Positions 28,327 through 37,811 of a stretch of DNA of 64,000 bases are shown in pieces (within the stretch, counting starts at the first letter, position 1; each line of letters starts with the position of its first letter). A program made the translations under genes and the position numbers. This stretch comes from Pseudomonas asuensis (GTDB lineage: Bacteria > Pseudomonadota > Gammaproteobacteria > Pseudomonadales > Pseudomonadaceae). The notes below the pieces were generated by a model. It had not been told where the DNA came from. It worked only from the letters and a program-made list of their open reading frames with translations, and made no database searches. Location of the stretch: positions 62,001 to 126,000 of the forward strand of contig NZ_BMNW01000001.1 in NCBI RefSeq assembly GCF_014646755.1, read 5' to 3'.

Positions 28327-29147
28327 GATAGCTATTTAATATCAATCATGCGTACGGAGCATACACCTTGACGCCAATAATCTGTAATCGTCATCCCTGT
28401 AACGGCCGCCTCGCTTAGAACCTTAGACCTTAATTGAATCGGCATGAATAAACCGGCGTAAGTGTCCGTTACATAAAAAGAAATGACTCTCCAAAGTAAG
28501 GTATCTCGCATACAGACGGAGTTATGTCCAGGCGTAAGCAAAGCCTCTTTCTGATACTACTCAGATAAAAGGTATAGGCTTTTTTGAGTAAATAGCTGAA
28601 CGGGGTTCTCTTCCAGCAGCTTCCTTCTTTCAATCAAAGCGTTCGGCCAGTAGCAGGAAAATATTGATTGGCAGTAGCGCTAGACGCTCTTGTAATCGCC
28701 AGCCCAGAGAAGTAATCGATGTGGCGATAGGGCTCTGTACTCTTACGAACCAATCCGTCTGCTTTGGCTACAGGTAGCCATCACAATCAACTGACGTTAC
28801 GCAGATTGTATGTTTTTAGGAAACATCTCGATTCTGGCTCTGGATTGATTTGAGTCAATCCAGAGCCAGTTAGCGTCTTGCTTGGGAAAAGCCGCCCCTC
28901 GTCACCTGCTAGGCTACATCAGGACGGGCTACGGGGTGCGCTCTAGTCCCAATTATACGGCTAGAACTCAGGTTTCTAGGGACAAACGCTAGAGCACTGC
29001 TGCCTGCCAAGTACTTTGGCGCTCTTCTATTTATAAGCAAAACATGCCTTTAAGCAGTAGCCATGATCTTGATTAATTTTTGCCGCCTCGCTTTATGGCA
29101 TAGCCATTTGAACAGCAGGCCTCGTTACGTTTGCTATTGAGCGTTTC
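28327..29147. other. 820-bp region without a recognised gene
   Basis: No convincing coding frame; a 69-codon minus-strand frame (28332-28541) has no family resemblance. The stretch holds a perfect hairpin at 28834-28869 and the presumed promoters of the cyclase (minus) and CsoR-like (plus) genes. Confidence 0.45.
28834..28869. repeat. Perfect 15-bp inverted repeat
   Basis: CTGGCTCTGGATTGA-TTTGAG-TCAATCCAGAGCCAG. It is isolated in a non-coding region with no T tract on either side, so not an obvious terminator. It could be an RNA hairpin, a protein-binding site or a mobile-element scar. Confidence 0.65.
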
Positions 29148-29441
29148 ATGAAATCGAATCCTTCTGCGAATGACGATGTACTCGAACAACCCACCACCCA
29201 AGAAATCATGCTCAAGCGGCTGGCCCGTATCGAAGGCCAGATTCGAGGTCTTCAAGCCATGGTCCGACGTGGCGAGCGCTTCGAAGCCGTTGCCCAACAG
29301 TTTTCAGCATCACGCAGTGCGTTGGAAAAGGCATACCGCCTGATGTTAACAGCGCTGATTGAGGAAACCCTGACCGATCCGGATCAGAACAATGCCGAAG
29401 CATTGGCCAAGGTTCGCGAGGTTTTTATCCGTTACACCTGA
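29148..29441 (+). CDS. CsoR/FrmR-fold regulator lacking the canonical sensor residues
   Basis: 97-aa all-helical protein with 'MLKRLARIEGQIRGLQAMV', the defining start of the CsoR/RcnR/FrmR (DUF156) repressor family. The usual first Cys after 'GLQ..V....' is Phe ('ERFEAVAQQFSASRSAL'), and the later His and Cys of the metal or formaldehyde site are absent. It therefore cannot sense copper, nickel or formaldehyde in the standard way. It lies 117 bp upstream of the cytochrome bd operon on the same strand and may regulate it. Confidence 0.75.
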   Translation: MKSNPSANDDVLEQPTTQEIMLKRLARIEGQIRGLQAMVRRGERFEAVAQQFSASRSALEKAYRLMLTALIEETLTDPDQNNAEALAKVREVFIRYT

Positions 29442-29535
29442 CCCCTGCGGCAAACTGCCACCGCTCAGGTAGGGCATCTCCTCTGATTTCATTGCGCCAG
29501 ATCAATAGATAGCACCCTGCCATCGTCTCTAATGC

Positions 29536-29555
29536 CGATACTCCATGGAGTATCG
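29536..29555 (+). promoter_or_regulatory. 20-bp perfect palindrome covering the cydP Shine-Dalgarno
   Basis: CGATACTCCATGGAGTATCG ends 3 nt before ATG 29559 and contains the only GGAG for cydP. In RNA it can fold into an 8-bp stem with a CATG loop hiding the ribosome-binding site; in DNA it is a good operator. Either would control the whole bd operon leader gene. Confidence 0.6.
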
Positions 29556-29558
29556 ACT

Positions 29559-29762
29559 ATGAACTCGCCCTTCAGCTTTCTTAAACACCGCCTGGCCAAG
29601 GAGATCGCTTTGATTCTCCTGATCAAGCTGACCCTGCTCATGGGCATCAAGGCCCTCTGGTTCGACGCGCCCACCGTTCCTAAAGACGGCACCGTGGAAA
29701 TGAGCCAGCGCCTTCTGGGCGCCACCCCTGCTTCGCTTAAACTTGAGGAGACACCGAGATGA
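29559..29762 (+). CDS. cydP: Cytochrome oxidase small accessory protein CydP
   Basis: 67-aa single-span membrane protein: '[19 protein letters not shown]', then '[11 protein letters not shown]'. This matches the small CydP proteins encoded before cydAB in pseudomonads and relatives. The role is thought to be assembly or stability of cytochrome bd. ATG 29559 is preceded by GGAG at 9 nt. The stop overlaps the cydA start (ATGA). Confidence 0.8.
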   Translation: MNSPFSFLKHRLAKEIALILLIKLTLLMGIKALWFDAPTVPKDGTVEMSQRLLGATPASLKLEETPR

Positions 29763-31363
29763 TCTCGGAAGAAGTCGTCGACCTGTCACGCCTGCAGTTT
29801 GCCATGACTGCGTTGTACCACTTTATTTTCATTCCGCTGACGCTAGGCTTGGCCTTTCTGCTGGCCATCATGGAAACGGTCTACGTCATGACCGGCCAGC
29901 AGGTCTATAAGGACATGACTAAATTCTGGGGCAAGCTTTTCGGTATCAACTTTGCCCTGGGCGTTACCACCGGCCTGACCATGGAGTTCCAGTTTGGTAC
30001 CAACTGGGCTTACTACTCACATTACGTGGGCGATATCTTCGGTGCGCCGCTGGCGATCGAAGGGCTTATGGCGTTCTTCCTCGAATCGACCTTTATTGGT
30101 TTGTTCTTTTTTGGCTGGGAGCGTCTGACCAAAAAACAGCATCTGGCGGTAACCTGGCTGGTAGCCCTGGGTTCCAACATGTCTGCGCTGTGGATCCTGA
30201 TTGCCAATGGTTGGATGCAAAACCCTGTGGGTGCCGAATTCAACTTCGAAACCATGCGCATGGAGCTGACTGACTTTGGCGCCCTGCTGCTGAACCCAGT
30301 CGCTCAGGTCAAGTTTGTGCACACTGTAGCAGCGGGCTATGTCACCGGATCGGTATTCGTCCTGGCCATCTCCAGCTATTACCTGCTGAAGAAGCGTGAC
30401 GTAGGCTTTGCCCGTCGCTCCTTTGCCATTGCCTCTGCCTTTGGTCTGGCTTCGGTGCTGTCTGTGATCGTACTCGGTGACGAATCCGGCTACGAGGTCG
30501 GTGATGTGCAGAAAGCCAAGCTGGCTGCTATCGAAGCCGAATGGCACACCGAAGAAGCGCCAGCGTCCTTTACCCTGTTCGGCTTCCCCAACCAGGAAAC
30601 CATGCGTACCGACTACGCGGTAAAGATTCCCTTTGTAATGGGCATCATCGCGACTCGCTCGTTAGACAAGCAGGTGATCGGCATCCATGACTTGATCGAC
30701 CAGCATGAAGGCCGTATTCGCAACGGCATGGTGGCCTACAGCCTGCTGGAAAAGCTGCGCGGCGGTGAGAAAACACCAGAGAATATTGCAGCCTTTAATG
30801 ATGTGAAGAAAGACTTGGGCTACGGCTTGCTGCTGAAGAAGTACAGCCCTGACGTGGTTTCGGCGACCGATGTCCAGATCAAGGAAGCTGCCAAGAGCAC
30901 CATTCCACATGTGGCGCCCATTTTCTGGAGCTTCCGCATCATGGTTGCTTCCGGCGTGATCATGCTGATCCTGTTCGCCTGCGCCTTTTATGCCGTGGCG
31001 CGTCGCAACGAGCACCGCAAGACTTGGCTACTCAAGTTCGCCCTGTTCAGCCTGCCCCTGCCATGGATCGCTGGCCAGACTGGCTGGATTGTAGCTGAGA
31101 GCGGACGTCAGCCCTGGTCGATTGGTGAGATGCTGCCGACGCACCTGTCTGCCTCCAGTATTTCTACCGGTGATGTCTGGGGTTCGTTGATTGCCCTGAT
31201 CGTCTTCTACAGCGGCCTGCTGGTGATCGAGATGTACCTGATGATCCGCTTCGCCCGCCTGGGTCCATCCAGCCTGCACACCGGTCGCTACCACTTCGAG
31301 AAAGAGACGAAGACCGAGCTGCCGGTCGTACCAGACACCGCGACTCCAATCATTACTGCCTGA
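29759..31363 (+). CDS. cydA: Cytochrome bd-I ubiquinol oxidase subunit I
   Basis: 534-aa inner-membrane subunit carrying hemes b558, b595 and d. His21 in 'ALYHFIF' corresponds to the E. coli heme ligand His19. '[20 protein letters not shown]', '[11 protein letters not shown]' and 'GLGWFVAE'-like segments match E. coli CydA along its length. The long Q-loop ('[20 protein letters not shown]' then '[11 protein letters not shown]') identifies it as bd-I rather than cyanide-insensitive CIO. It overlaps cydP by 4 nt and is 10 nt before cydB. Confidence 0.97.
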   Translation: MISEEVVDLSRLQFAMTALYHFIFIPLTLGLAFLLAIMETVYVMTGQQVYKDMTKFWGKLFGINFALGVTTGLTMEFQFGTNWAYYSHYVGDIFGAPLAIEGLMAFFLESTFIGLFFFGWERLTKKQHLAVTWLVALGSNMSALWILIANGWMQNPVGAEFNFETMRMELTDFGALLLNPVAQVKFVHTVAAGYVTGSVFVLAISSYYLLKKRDVGFARRSFAIASAFGLASVLSVIVLGDESGYEVGDVQKAKLAAIEAEWHTEEAPASFTLFGFPNQETMRTDYAVKIPFVMGIIATRSLDKQVIGIHDLIDQHEGRIRNGMVAYSLLEKLRGGEKTPENIAAFNDVKKDLGYGLLLKKYSPDVVSATDVQIKEAAKSTIPHVAPIFWSFRIMVASGVIMLILFACAFYAVARRNEHRKTWLLKFALFSLPLPWIAGQTGWIVAESGRQPWSIGEMLPTHLSASSISTGDVWGSLIALIVFYSGLLVIEMYLMIRFARLGPSSLHTGRYHFEKETKTELPVVPDTATPIITA

Positions 31364-31373
31364 GAACACCCTT

Positions 31374-32516
31374 ATGTTCGATTACGAGAGTCTTAAACTG
31401 ATCTGGTGGGTACTGGTGGGGGTATTGCTCATCGGCTTTGCCCTGACCGATGGCTTTGACCTGGGTGCTGCAATCCTGATGCCCATCGTAGGCCGTACCG
31501 ATAACGAACGGCGCGTGGTGATCAACACCATTGCGCCTCACTGGGACGGTAACCAGGTATGGCTGATTACGGCGGGCGGCGCGATGTTTGCCGCCTGGCC
31601 AATGGTCTACGCCGCAGCGTTCTCTGGTTTCTACTGGGCCATGCTGGCAGTCCTGTTCGCCCTCTTCGTCCGTCCTGTGGGGTTCGACTACCGCAGCAAA
31701 CTGGAAAATACCCAATGGCGCAAAGCCTGGGACTGGGGCCTGTTTGCAGGTGCTGTGGTACCTTCTGTAGTCTTTGGTGTGGCATTTGGCAACCTGCTGC
31801 AAGGTGTACCGCTGGAGCTGGATAACACGCTACGCGCCTCTTATCACGGTAGCTTCTGGCAATTATTGAATCCCTTCGGCCTACTGGCTGGCCTTGTCAG
31901 CTTTTCCATGCTGGCTTTGCATGGCGGTACCTGGCTCATGATGCGTACCGAAGGCGCCATCAGCCAGCGCGCTCGCCGCGCTTCGCAAATGCTGGCCCTG
32001 GCCTTTCTGGTCACTTTTATTGGCGCTGGCGTATGGCTATGGATGGGCAGCATCAACGGCTTTGCCCTGTTATCCAGCTTTGATGCCAACGCTGCGCTGA
32101 ACCCGCTGACCAAGGAAGTGGCCCAGACCAACGTCGGCTGGATGGCCAACTACGTCCAATATCCGATGACTAAGCTGGCCCCGGTCATCGGCATCGTGGG
32201 TGGGCTGATGGCCCTGCTCTCCTCGACCTCCGGCCGTAGCTGGGTTGCGTTTCTCGGCTCTAGTCTCGCCATCGTGGGCACCCTGTGTACGGCTGGCTTT
32301 GCCCTCTTCCCCTTTATCATGCCATCAAGCTTTGATCCGGCCGCCAGCCTGACAATGTGGGATGCCGTATCCAGCCAAAAAACCCTGGGCATCATGCTGG
32401 TCGCAGCCTGCATCTTTGTACCGCTCATCCTGACCTACACCCTGTGGGGCTACGTGAAGATGTGGGGCAAGGTGACCACTACCCACATCAACGATAACCC
32501 GCATGGCCTTTATTGA
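31374..32516 (+). CDS. cydB: Cytochrome bd-I ubiquinol oxidase subunit II
   Basis: 380-aa polytopic subunit. 'LIWWVLVGVLLIGFALTDGF' then 'DLGAAIL' and 'HWDGNQVWLITAGGAMFAAW' are diagnostic of CydB, and the length equals E. coli CydB. It partners with CydA to form the high-affinity quinol oxidase used at low oxygen and under nitrosative stress. It is followed by cydX after 92 bp. Confidence 0.97.
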   Translation: MFDYESLKLIWWVLVGVLLIGFALTDGFDLGAAILMPIVGRTDNERRVVINTIAPHWDGNQVWLITAGGAMFAAWPMVYAAAFSGFYWAMLAVLFALFVRPVGFDYRSKLENTQWRKAWDWGLFAGAVVPSVVFGVAFGNLLQGVPLELDNTLRASYHGSFWQLLNPFGLLAGLVSFSMLALHGGTWLMMRTEGAISQRARRASQMLALAFLVTFIGAGVWLWMGSINGFALLSSFDANAALNPLTKEVAQTNVGWMANYVQYPMTKLAPVIGIVGGLMALLSSTSGRSWVAFLGSSLAIVGTLCTAGFALFPFIMPSSFDPAASLTMWDAVSSQKTLGIMLVAACIFVPLILTYTLWGYVKMWGKVTTTHINDNPHGLY

Positions 32517-32608
32517 TTCAGCCGCTTAGTAACGTATTGGCCAGGCGATAGGACACTTTGCTACAGCCTGGCCAGGCAAGACCTCAAACCTATTCAGGAG
32601 TCATCAGC

Positions 32609-32719
32609 ATGTGGTATTTCACCTGGGTTCTCGGTATCGCACTGGCGTGCGGCTTTGGCGTCATGAATGCGCTATGGCTTGAGGCCACTGAAAACCTCGA
32701 CGAGGAGATCAAGCCATGA
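32609..32719 (+). CDS. cydX: Cytochrome bd-I accessory subunit CydX
   Basis: 36-aa single-span protein beginning 'MWYFTWVLGIALACGFGVMN', then 'ALWLEATE'. This is the invariant start of CydX, required for heme d stability in the bd complex. CAGGAG lies 8 nt before ATG 32609. The stop overlaps the ybgE start (ATGA). Confidence 0.93.
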   Translation: MWYFTWVLGIALACGFGVMNALWLEATENLDEEIKP

Positions 32720-33012
32720 TCACTCACGCCCGCCCGGTGCTGCTGCACGGGGGGTTTAGGGCATTGTCCCTGTTACTGGCCTCTCCGCTGTGCCTGTTGC
32801 TGCTCATCTACCCCACTGCGTTTCTGAATGCCGAGGGCCATTACAGCCACAGCATGCTCATGCTGGTGATGTGGGGCGTAGCGGGCGGCTTTGTGCACGG
32901 CGTAGGGTTCGACCCTCAAGCGAGGGTCTGGAAGTGGGCCTTTGGCCCGTTGTTAGCCTGGACGCTTATGGCGCTGGGCTACGCCCTGCTGCTACAGGCC
33001 CGAATGGGTTGA
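32716..33012 (+). CDS. ybgE: Cyd operon protein YbgE
   Basis: 98-aa membrane protein with three hydrophobic segments ('SLLLASPLCLLLLIYP', 'LMLVMWGVAGGFVHGVGF', 'LLAWTLMALGYALLL'). 'GGFVHGVGFDPQ' is typical of YbgE encoded at the end of cyd operons. Role unresolved, likely assembly. It overlaps cydX by 4 nt; a strong hairpin follows. Confidence 0.85.
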   Translation: MITHARPVLLHGGFRALSLLLASPLCLLLLIYPTAFLNAEGHYSHSMLMLVMWGVAGGFVHGVGFDPQARVWKWAFGPLLAWTLMALGYALLLQARMG

Positions 33013-33019
33013 CGTATGA

Positions 33020-33047
33020 GATGCCAGCCTGATTGATGGCTGGCATC
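33020..33047 (+). terminator. Hairpin ending the cyd operon
   Basis: Perfect 10-bp stem GATGCCAGCC / GGCTGGCATC, 8-nt loop, 7 bp after the ybgE stop. No T tract follows, so termination may be Rho-assisted. Confidence 0.55.
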
Positions 33048-33261
33048 CTGTGGTCAGGTTGTCGTAAGCGAGTCGGCTAGATGCCGTGATGCAATCTCCA
33101 ACAGCTCTGCTAGCTACCTACTGATGCGGTTCTTGCACTCCAGCGGGGTATCGCGTTGCTCAACCACCCTAATTGCTCTCCATTACACTCTGCTCAGCAG
33201 GTTGGATACAGCCCGGCGATATCCAACATCCGTCCTGGACGGGTAATGCTTAATGCACCAC

Positions 33262-35487
33262 TCAAGCGGCAGAGCGGTCGAGTTCATCTCTCAGGGTTTG
33301 CGCCAGGGTCTTCAAGTCGTAAGGCTTGGAAAGCACCTTGAAGCCATAATCCTTCACCGCATGCTCGGTATAACCGGTAGCCAATACAATCGGCAGGCCT
33401 GGATCGCGCTGACGCAGGGCCAACGCCAGCCCAACTCCGTCCAGACGGCCAGGCATGATGATGTCGGAAAAAATGATATTGGGCCGGATGCTGGTCGAGC
33501 CGGACAGCATCTCCTCGTACCGCTGCAAGGCTTCATCCGCATTAGAGGCGGTGATCACATCGAACCCCAGCTCTTCCAGCATTGGGCCAACGACTTCCCT
33601 CACCTGCTCGTCATCATCCACTAACAGTACTCGGGCGGACGCAGCCGGCACTACTGTGTCGGAAGCAGTCTCCTGATGCTCGATCAGCGCAGCCTCATCC
33701 ATAGGCAGCATGATTGTAAGAGTAGTGCCCACACCCACCGTGCTTTCGATAAGCACCGTACCCCGTGCCTGCCTGGCGAAGCCATAGACTTGGGCAAGTC
33801 CAAGCCCTGTGCCTTGCCCTACCTCCTTTGTTGTGAAGAATGGCTCCATAGCCTTGGCTTGTACCTCTTCGCTCATGCCATGCCCGTTATCCTTCACGCA
33901 GAGCGCAATGTACTCCCCACGCGCCAGCCCCTCTATTTCCCCAGTCTGGATCATCCTACGCGACAGCGAGACGGTAATTTCATCACCTTCAGGCATGGCA
34001 TCACGGGAATTGAAGACCATGTTCAATACAGCCAGCTCGCACTGGAGAGGGTCGATGAAGACTGACCAGGACTGATCAGGTATCTCAAGCGTAAGTGTTA
34101 TACGGCTGGGCAAGGCACCGTCCAGTAAGTCCTCGATGCCAGTCATGACAGTACGCAAATCCACCGTACGGGCCTCATCGACCCGGCTACGACTGAACGC
34201 CATGAGCTGGCGAGTCAGCTTGGTGCCTCGCTCGACAGAACGGCTACACGCTTCGATTGCCTTTTTCGCACGAGGCGTCGTGGCCGACATTTCGGCCAGC
34301 TCCAAGCCCATAGTCAGGGTTTGCAAAAGGTTATTGAAATCATGGGCAATGCCACCGGTAAGACGCCCCAGAGACTCAAGCTTCTGCCCCTGCAACAACG
34401 CCTTTTGCGAGCGCTCGGCCTGGGCAACCGCCTCCTCCACACGCTGGGCCATCTTGGCATTGGCACTTTGTATTTCTTCACTCGCCTTTGCCAGCACACA
34501 GGCAGTGTTGTCAGTTTCAACCATTCCGGTCGCAATCGGTTTGATCACTTCACCACGGCCTAAGGCCTGGGCCGTCTGCTCCAGGAGGCGGAGCGGCTGT
34601 GCAATCCGGCGCCCCATCCAGAAGGCTAACAAGATGGCGCAGCCTAAAAGAATAAGCGACCCAACAATAACAGCGATGGAGGCATGGATAGCGGCGCGCT
34701 GGATCTCCGCTCGCGGGAGACCAATCACTACCGACCATCCCGATAAAGGTGCCTTGCTGAAAAAGGAGCGCATCGGCACGCCTTCCAACGATACCGAATC
34801 GAGAAATCCTTCGTTATCCACCGTCAGCTGATCCAACAGTGGCCCTGCCGCCTGCCTGCCCACAAACTCCTGCGGTCGGATATTTCGAGTGACAACCTGA
34901 GCGCTAGAATCCATTACGACGCCCAACCAGCCAAGAGGCAACTGCTGCTCGCTGAGCACTGCATCCATTTGAGAGGCGAACGAGCCCATCGCAATGAAAT
35001 AGGTAAGCTCTCCATTACGAAACACAGGCCGCCGGACAGCAAAGCTGTACTCCTTTGCTACAGGCGCAACATACAAGTCACTCACAATGAGAGGCTTATT
35101 GAAATCGGCAGCACTGACCTCAGTGTGAATACCATGAGGCAGATCCGCACCAAAAGGCCGGCGGGTATTGATGAGCTGCTGCCCATCCAGATCAAACAGG
35201 ATGATGGAGTTTTCCCTGGTCTGCGTAATCCGCCGGGCGTGGTTATAGAACGCTTCCAGGTCGTTACGCTCAAGAGAAGGAGAGATGGCCAAGGTGGAGA
35301 TGATTGCATCACGCCTGAGCAGGTCCCTATCAATGGCCAGAGAGAGCGCCCGGGTCGTAGCCCGCATACTTTCCTCTACTCTGCTCCTTTGATCCTGGTA
35401 GACGTAATAGATAGCAAATGCAGAGGCCAACAGTGCCGGAGCCAAAATAGCTATTACTAGCGTAATAAGCTTGCTACGGATCGACAT
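33262..35487 (-). CDS. Hybrid sensor histidine kinase with receiver
   Basis: 741 aa. One N-terminal membrane helix (about 7-28), a periplasmic dCache-like sensor (about 30-265), a second helix (about 268-290), HAMP, then HisKA with phospho-acceptor His382 in 'GGIAHDFNNLLQ'. The ATPase domain has 'NSRDAMP', 'DNGHGM' and 'GTGLGLAQVYGF'. The C-terminal receiver has Asp675 in 'FSDIIMPG' and Lys721. The 'HDFNNLL' class usually acts alone or with an unlinked regulator. Ligand unknown. No response regulator is adjacent. Confidence 0.9.
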   Translation of the reverse strand: MSIRSKLITLVIAILAPALLASAFAIYYVYQDQRSRVEESMRATTRALSLAIDRDLLRRDAIISTLAISPSLERNDLEAFYNHARRITQTRENSIILFDLDGQQLINTRRPFGADLPHGIHTEVSAADFNKPLIVSDLYVAPVAKEYSFAVRRPVFRNGELTYFIAMGSFASQMDAVLSEQQLPLGWLGVVMDSSAQVVTRNIRPQEFVGRQAAGPLLDQLTVDNEGFLDSVSLEGVPMRSFFSKAPLSGWSVVIGLPRAEIQRAAIHASIAVIVGSLILLGCAILLAFWMGRRIAQPLRLLEQTAQALGRGEVIKPIATGMVETDNTACVLAKASEEIQSANAKMAQRVEEAVAQAERSQKALLQGQKLESLGRLTGGIAHDFNNLLQTLTMGLELAEMSATTPRAKKAIEACSRSVERGTKLTRQLMAFSRSRVDEARTVDLRTVMTGIEDLLDGALPSRITLTLEIPDQSWSVFIDPLQCELAVLNMVFNSRDAMPEGDEITVSLSRRMIQTGEIEGLARGEYIALCVKDNGHGMSEEVQAKAMEPFFTTKEVGQGTGLGLAQVYGFARQARGTVLIESTVGVGTTLTIMLPMDEAALIEHQETASDTVVPAASARVLLVDDDEQVREVVGPMLEELGFDVITASNADEALQRYEEMLSGSTSIRPNIIFSDIIMPGRLDGVGLALALRQRDPGLPIVLATGYTEHAVKDYGFKVLSKPYDLKTLAQTLRDELDRSAA

Positions 35488-35689
35488 ACTGCTGCGACCT
35501 TACTCAAAGGTGATCATGACTGGAAGCTTAGGCTCGTTTAAAGGATTTGCCTATCACCAACCAGACGTCTTATGGGTATTTGTGACGTTTAAGCAGCCCA
35601 GGCCAACTCATACAACACTTACAAAATGAACTCTTCTGTTGGGGAGTGTTGTCGACTAAACAGTATGGTCAGTTTAGGCACTGCATTTT

Positions 35690-36412
35690 ATGTGTGGACG
35701 ATTTGCACAATACCGGACTGCGATTGAATATATCGAGGCGCTCAAAACATCGGTCGAATTTGCAGGCGGGCTCGATCCAACACCCCTTGGCCGCTACAAC
35801 GTCGCACCGGGTACCCGTGTGCAATTACTGCATGAAGAGGCCAACGGCATTCGCTTCGACCCGGTTCCCTGGGGGTACGCTCCCTTTTGGGCACGTGATC
35901 CTGAGTCACACAAACCCAAGCGGCCACCCGTTATCAATGCCCGTGTTGAAACGGCTGCCACCAGCAGGATGTTTCGTAGCATATGGAAGCATGGCAAATC
36001 ACTGGTAGCGGCCGATGGCTGGTACGAATGGAAAAAGGATGCTGACGATCCCAAGCGCAAGCAGCCTTACTTCATCAAATTGAAGTCGGACGAACCGATG
36101 TTCTTCGCAGCCATTGGACAGTTTCATCGCACCGACCAACATGAACATGAGGACGATGGCTTTGTCGTCATTACAGCAGCGGCTGATGCGGGCATGATCG
36201 ATATTCACGACCGTCGTCCGTTAGTGCTAACACCTGAGGCCGCTCGGGAGTGGATGGAGCCGGACCTCTCGCCTGAGCGCGCCGAGGAAATCGTCCAGGA
36301 TGGAGCGATTCCTGCCGATCACTTCGAGTGGTATCCCGTGGGCAAGGCTGTGGGCAGCGTTCGTAATGACAGCCCCGCCCTGCTTGATCCAGAACCGAAG
36401 CCGCTGGTGTAA
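35690..36412 (+). CDS. SRAP/HMCES-family abasic-site protein (YedK-like)
   Basis: 240 aa. The essential Cys2 ('MCGRFAQY') forms a thiazolidine crosslink with abasic sites in single-stranded DNA. 'YNVAPGT', 'WGYAPFW', 'INARVET' (catalytic Asn/Glu) and 'GWYEWKK' complete the SRAP signature. The family protects AP sites at replication forks. Start ATG 35690 is fixed by the requirement that Cys be residue 2; the Shine-Dalgarno is weak. A terminator is shared with the convergent porin gene. Confidence 0.93.
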   Translation: MCGRFAQYRTAIEYIEALKTSVEFAGGLDPTPLGRYNVAPGTRVQLLHEEANGIRFDPVPWGYAPFWARDPESHKPKRPPVINARVETAATSRMFRSIWKHGKSLVAADGWYEWKKDADDPKRKQPYFIKLKSDEPMFFAAIGQFHRTDQHEHEDDGFVVITAAADAGMIDIHDRRPLVLTPEAAREWMEPDLSPERAEEIVQDGAIPADHFEWYPVGKAVGSVRNDSPALLDPEPKPLV

Positions 36413-36419
36413 GCCCAAT

Positions 36420-36442
36420 AAAAAGCCCGGCGCTGCCGGGCT
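36420..36442. terminator. Rho-independent terminator of the porin gene
   Basis: 8-bp stem AGCCCGGC / GCCGGGCT with a 3-nt loop; on the minus strand TTTTTA follows, fitting the oprD-like gene ending at 36450. Confidence 0.85.
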
Positions 36443-36449
36443 CTCAGAC

Positions 36450-37811
36450 TTAGAAGATGTCGATCGGGTAATCGGCAATCAGACGGAACTCGTTAACCGA
36501 TCCGCCCGTCGATGCATTACCACGGTGCCAGGCCTGGCGCATGCGCAGGGAGAGATCCTTCGCAGGGCCGCCTTGAACGACATACTTGGCCTCCAGATTG
36601 GTCTCACGCTCCTTGTCGTTATGGCCATAGGTATAACCAGCCAGCGCACCATTGTCGTCCACAGACACATAAGCACCACGTGTATCGGCATGGGTGCCGT
36701 CTATGTCATAACCATAGATGTAACGAGCCATAAAGCTTAGCCCCGGAACGCCGTAGGACGTCAGATCCAGATCGTAACGCGCCTGCCAGGACTTTTCGTT
36801 CGGTGCGTTGAAGTCAGACCATTGGATAGAGTTGGCCAGGAAGATCGAGTCACCACCACCGCCCGCACCATTATTGCCAAAGCCAACATAGTCAAAGGGT
36901 GTATCGCTGTGGATGCGCTGGTGCGCCAGCGTAAAGGTGTGCGCACCAATGTTATAAGCCGCTGCCAGGGACCAGGCCGTGTTATTGATGGAGCCCGCTT
37001 TGGCGCGCCCTTCATCATTGGTACGGTAGATATTGAAATCAAAGGTCAGTGACTGGTCGTCCTGCAGCGGCAGCGCATAGTTTGCATTGCCATAGTACTG
37101 ACGCCAGAGGTCTTGGAATTCTGCGCCATACAGTGAGACGCTGAGATTATCGTTAACTTGATACGAGCCGCCCAGATAATCAACCTTACGCGTTTCCACA
37201 CCTGCATAGGTTGCCCATAGGCCGCCATCGGTGCTGGTGGAAGTCGGCTCGGTACCCGCCGTGAAATGCCCCAGGTCCAGGGTTAGGCCATCGACTTCTT
37301 TGCTGATGATATTCAGACCACGCGCCGTCTGCGGCAACAGGCGGCTACCACCTGCCGCGAACACCGGGGCAGTAGGCTGCATTTCGCCATACTTCAGAAT
37401 GGTATTGGAAATTCGCAGCTTTACCGCACCGCCGGCCTTTGAATACTCATCCTGCGTTTCACCACTTGAATTGACTTGGACGTTACCGCTTCCAGCGTGG
37501 CCATTACCGCCGTCGAGCTTGAGAGCAAGGTACCCGAAGGCGTCTACCCCGAACCCGACGGTACCCTGAGTAAAACCAGATTCATAGTTGGCCAGAAGAC
37601 CATAAGACCAGTCACGGGGATCACGCTGATTATGCGCATTCTCGCCATGGCCATCGCCTTTTACCTGACGATTGAAATACATGCTGCGATTCAGGAGTTG
37701 AAGATGGCCTTCTTCTATAAATCCATTGGAATCCGCTTGGCCGGCGAAGGCCATTGCACTGCTGCAAGCCATTAACGAGAGGGTTAGCGTGCTCAGTCGG
37801 AAGGTCTTCAT
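36450..37811 (-). CDS. OprD-family outer-membrane porin
   Basis: 453-aa precursor with a signal peptide ending 'SAMAFAGQ'. The mature protein is a predicted 18-strand barrel with family landmarks 'GFIEEGHLQLLNRSMYFNR', 'RDWSYGLLANYESGFTQGTV' and the C-terminal 'RQAWHRG' to 'LIADYPIDIF'. OprD relatives are substrate-specific channels for amino acids or carboxylates. It is divergent from a CitA-type citrate symporter, so a tricarboxylate channel (OpdH-like) is a reasonable inference. GGAG lies 11 nt upstream of ATG 37811. Confidence 0.9.
   Translation of the reverse strand: MKTFRLSTLTLSLMACSSAMAFAGQADSNGFIEEGHLQLLNRSMYFNRQVKGDGHGENAHNQRDPRDWSYGLLANYESGFTQGTVGFGVDAFGYLALKLDGGNGHAGSGNVQVNSSGETQDEYSKAGGAVKLRISNTILKYGEMQPTAPVFAAGGSRLLPQTARGLNIISKEVDGLTLDLGHFTAGTEPTSTSTDGGLWATYAGVETRKVDYLGGSYQVNDNLSVSLYGAEFQDLWRQYYGNANYALPLQDDQSLTFDFNIYRTNDEGRAKAGSINNTAWSLAAAYNIGAHTFTLAHQRIHSDTPFDYVGFGNNGAGGGGDSIFLANSIQWSDFNAPNEKSWQARYDLDLTSYGVPGLSFMARYIYGYDIDGTHADTRGAYVSVDDNGALAGYTYGHNDKERETNLEAKYVVQGGPAKDLSLRMRQAWHRGNASTGGSVNEFRLIADYPIDIF

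Noticed and set aside
28332-28541. 69-codon minus-strand frame just upstream of the diguanylate cyclase
   Set aside because: No recognisable domain and no clear start signal; treated as intergenic.
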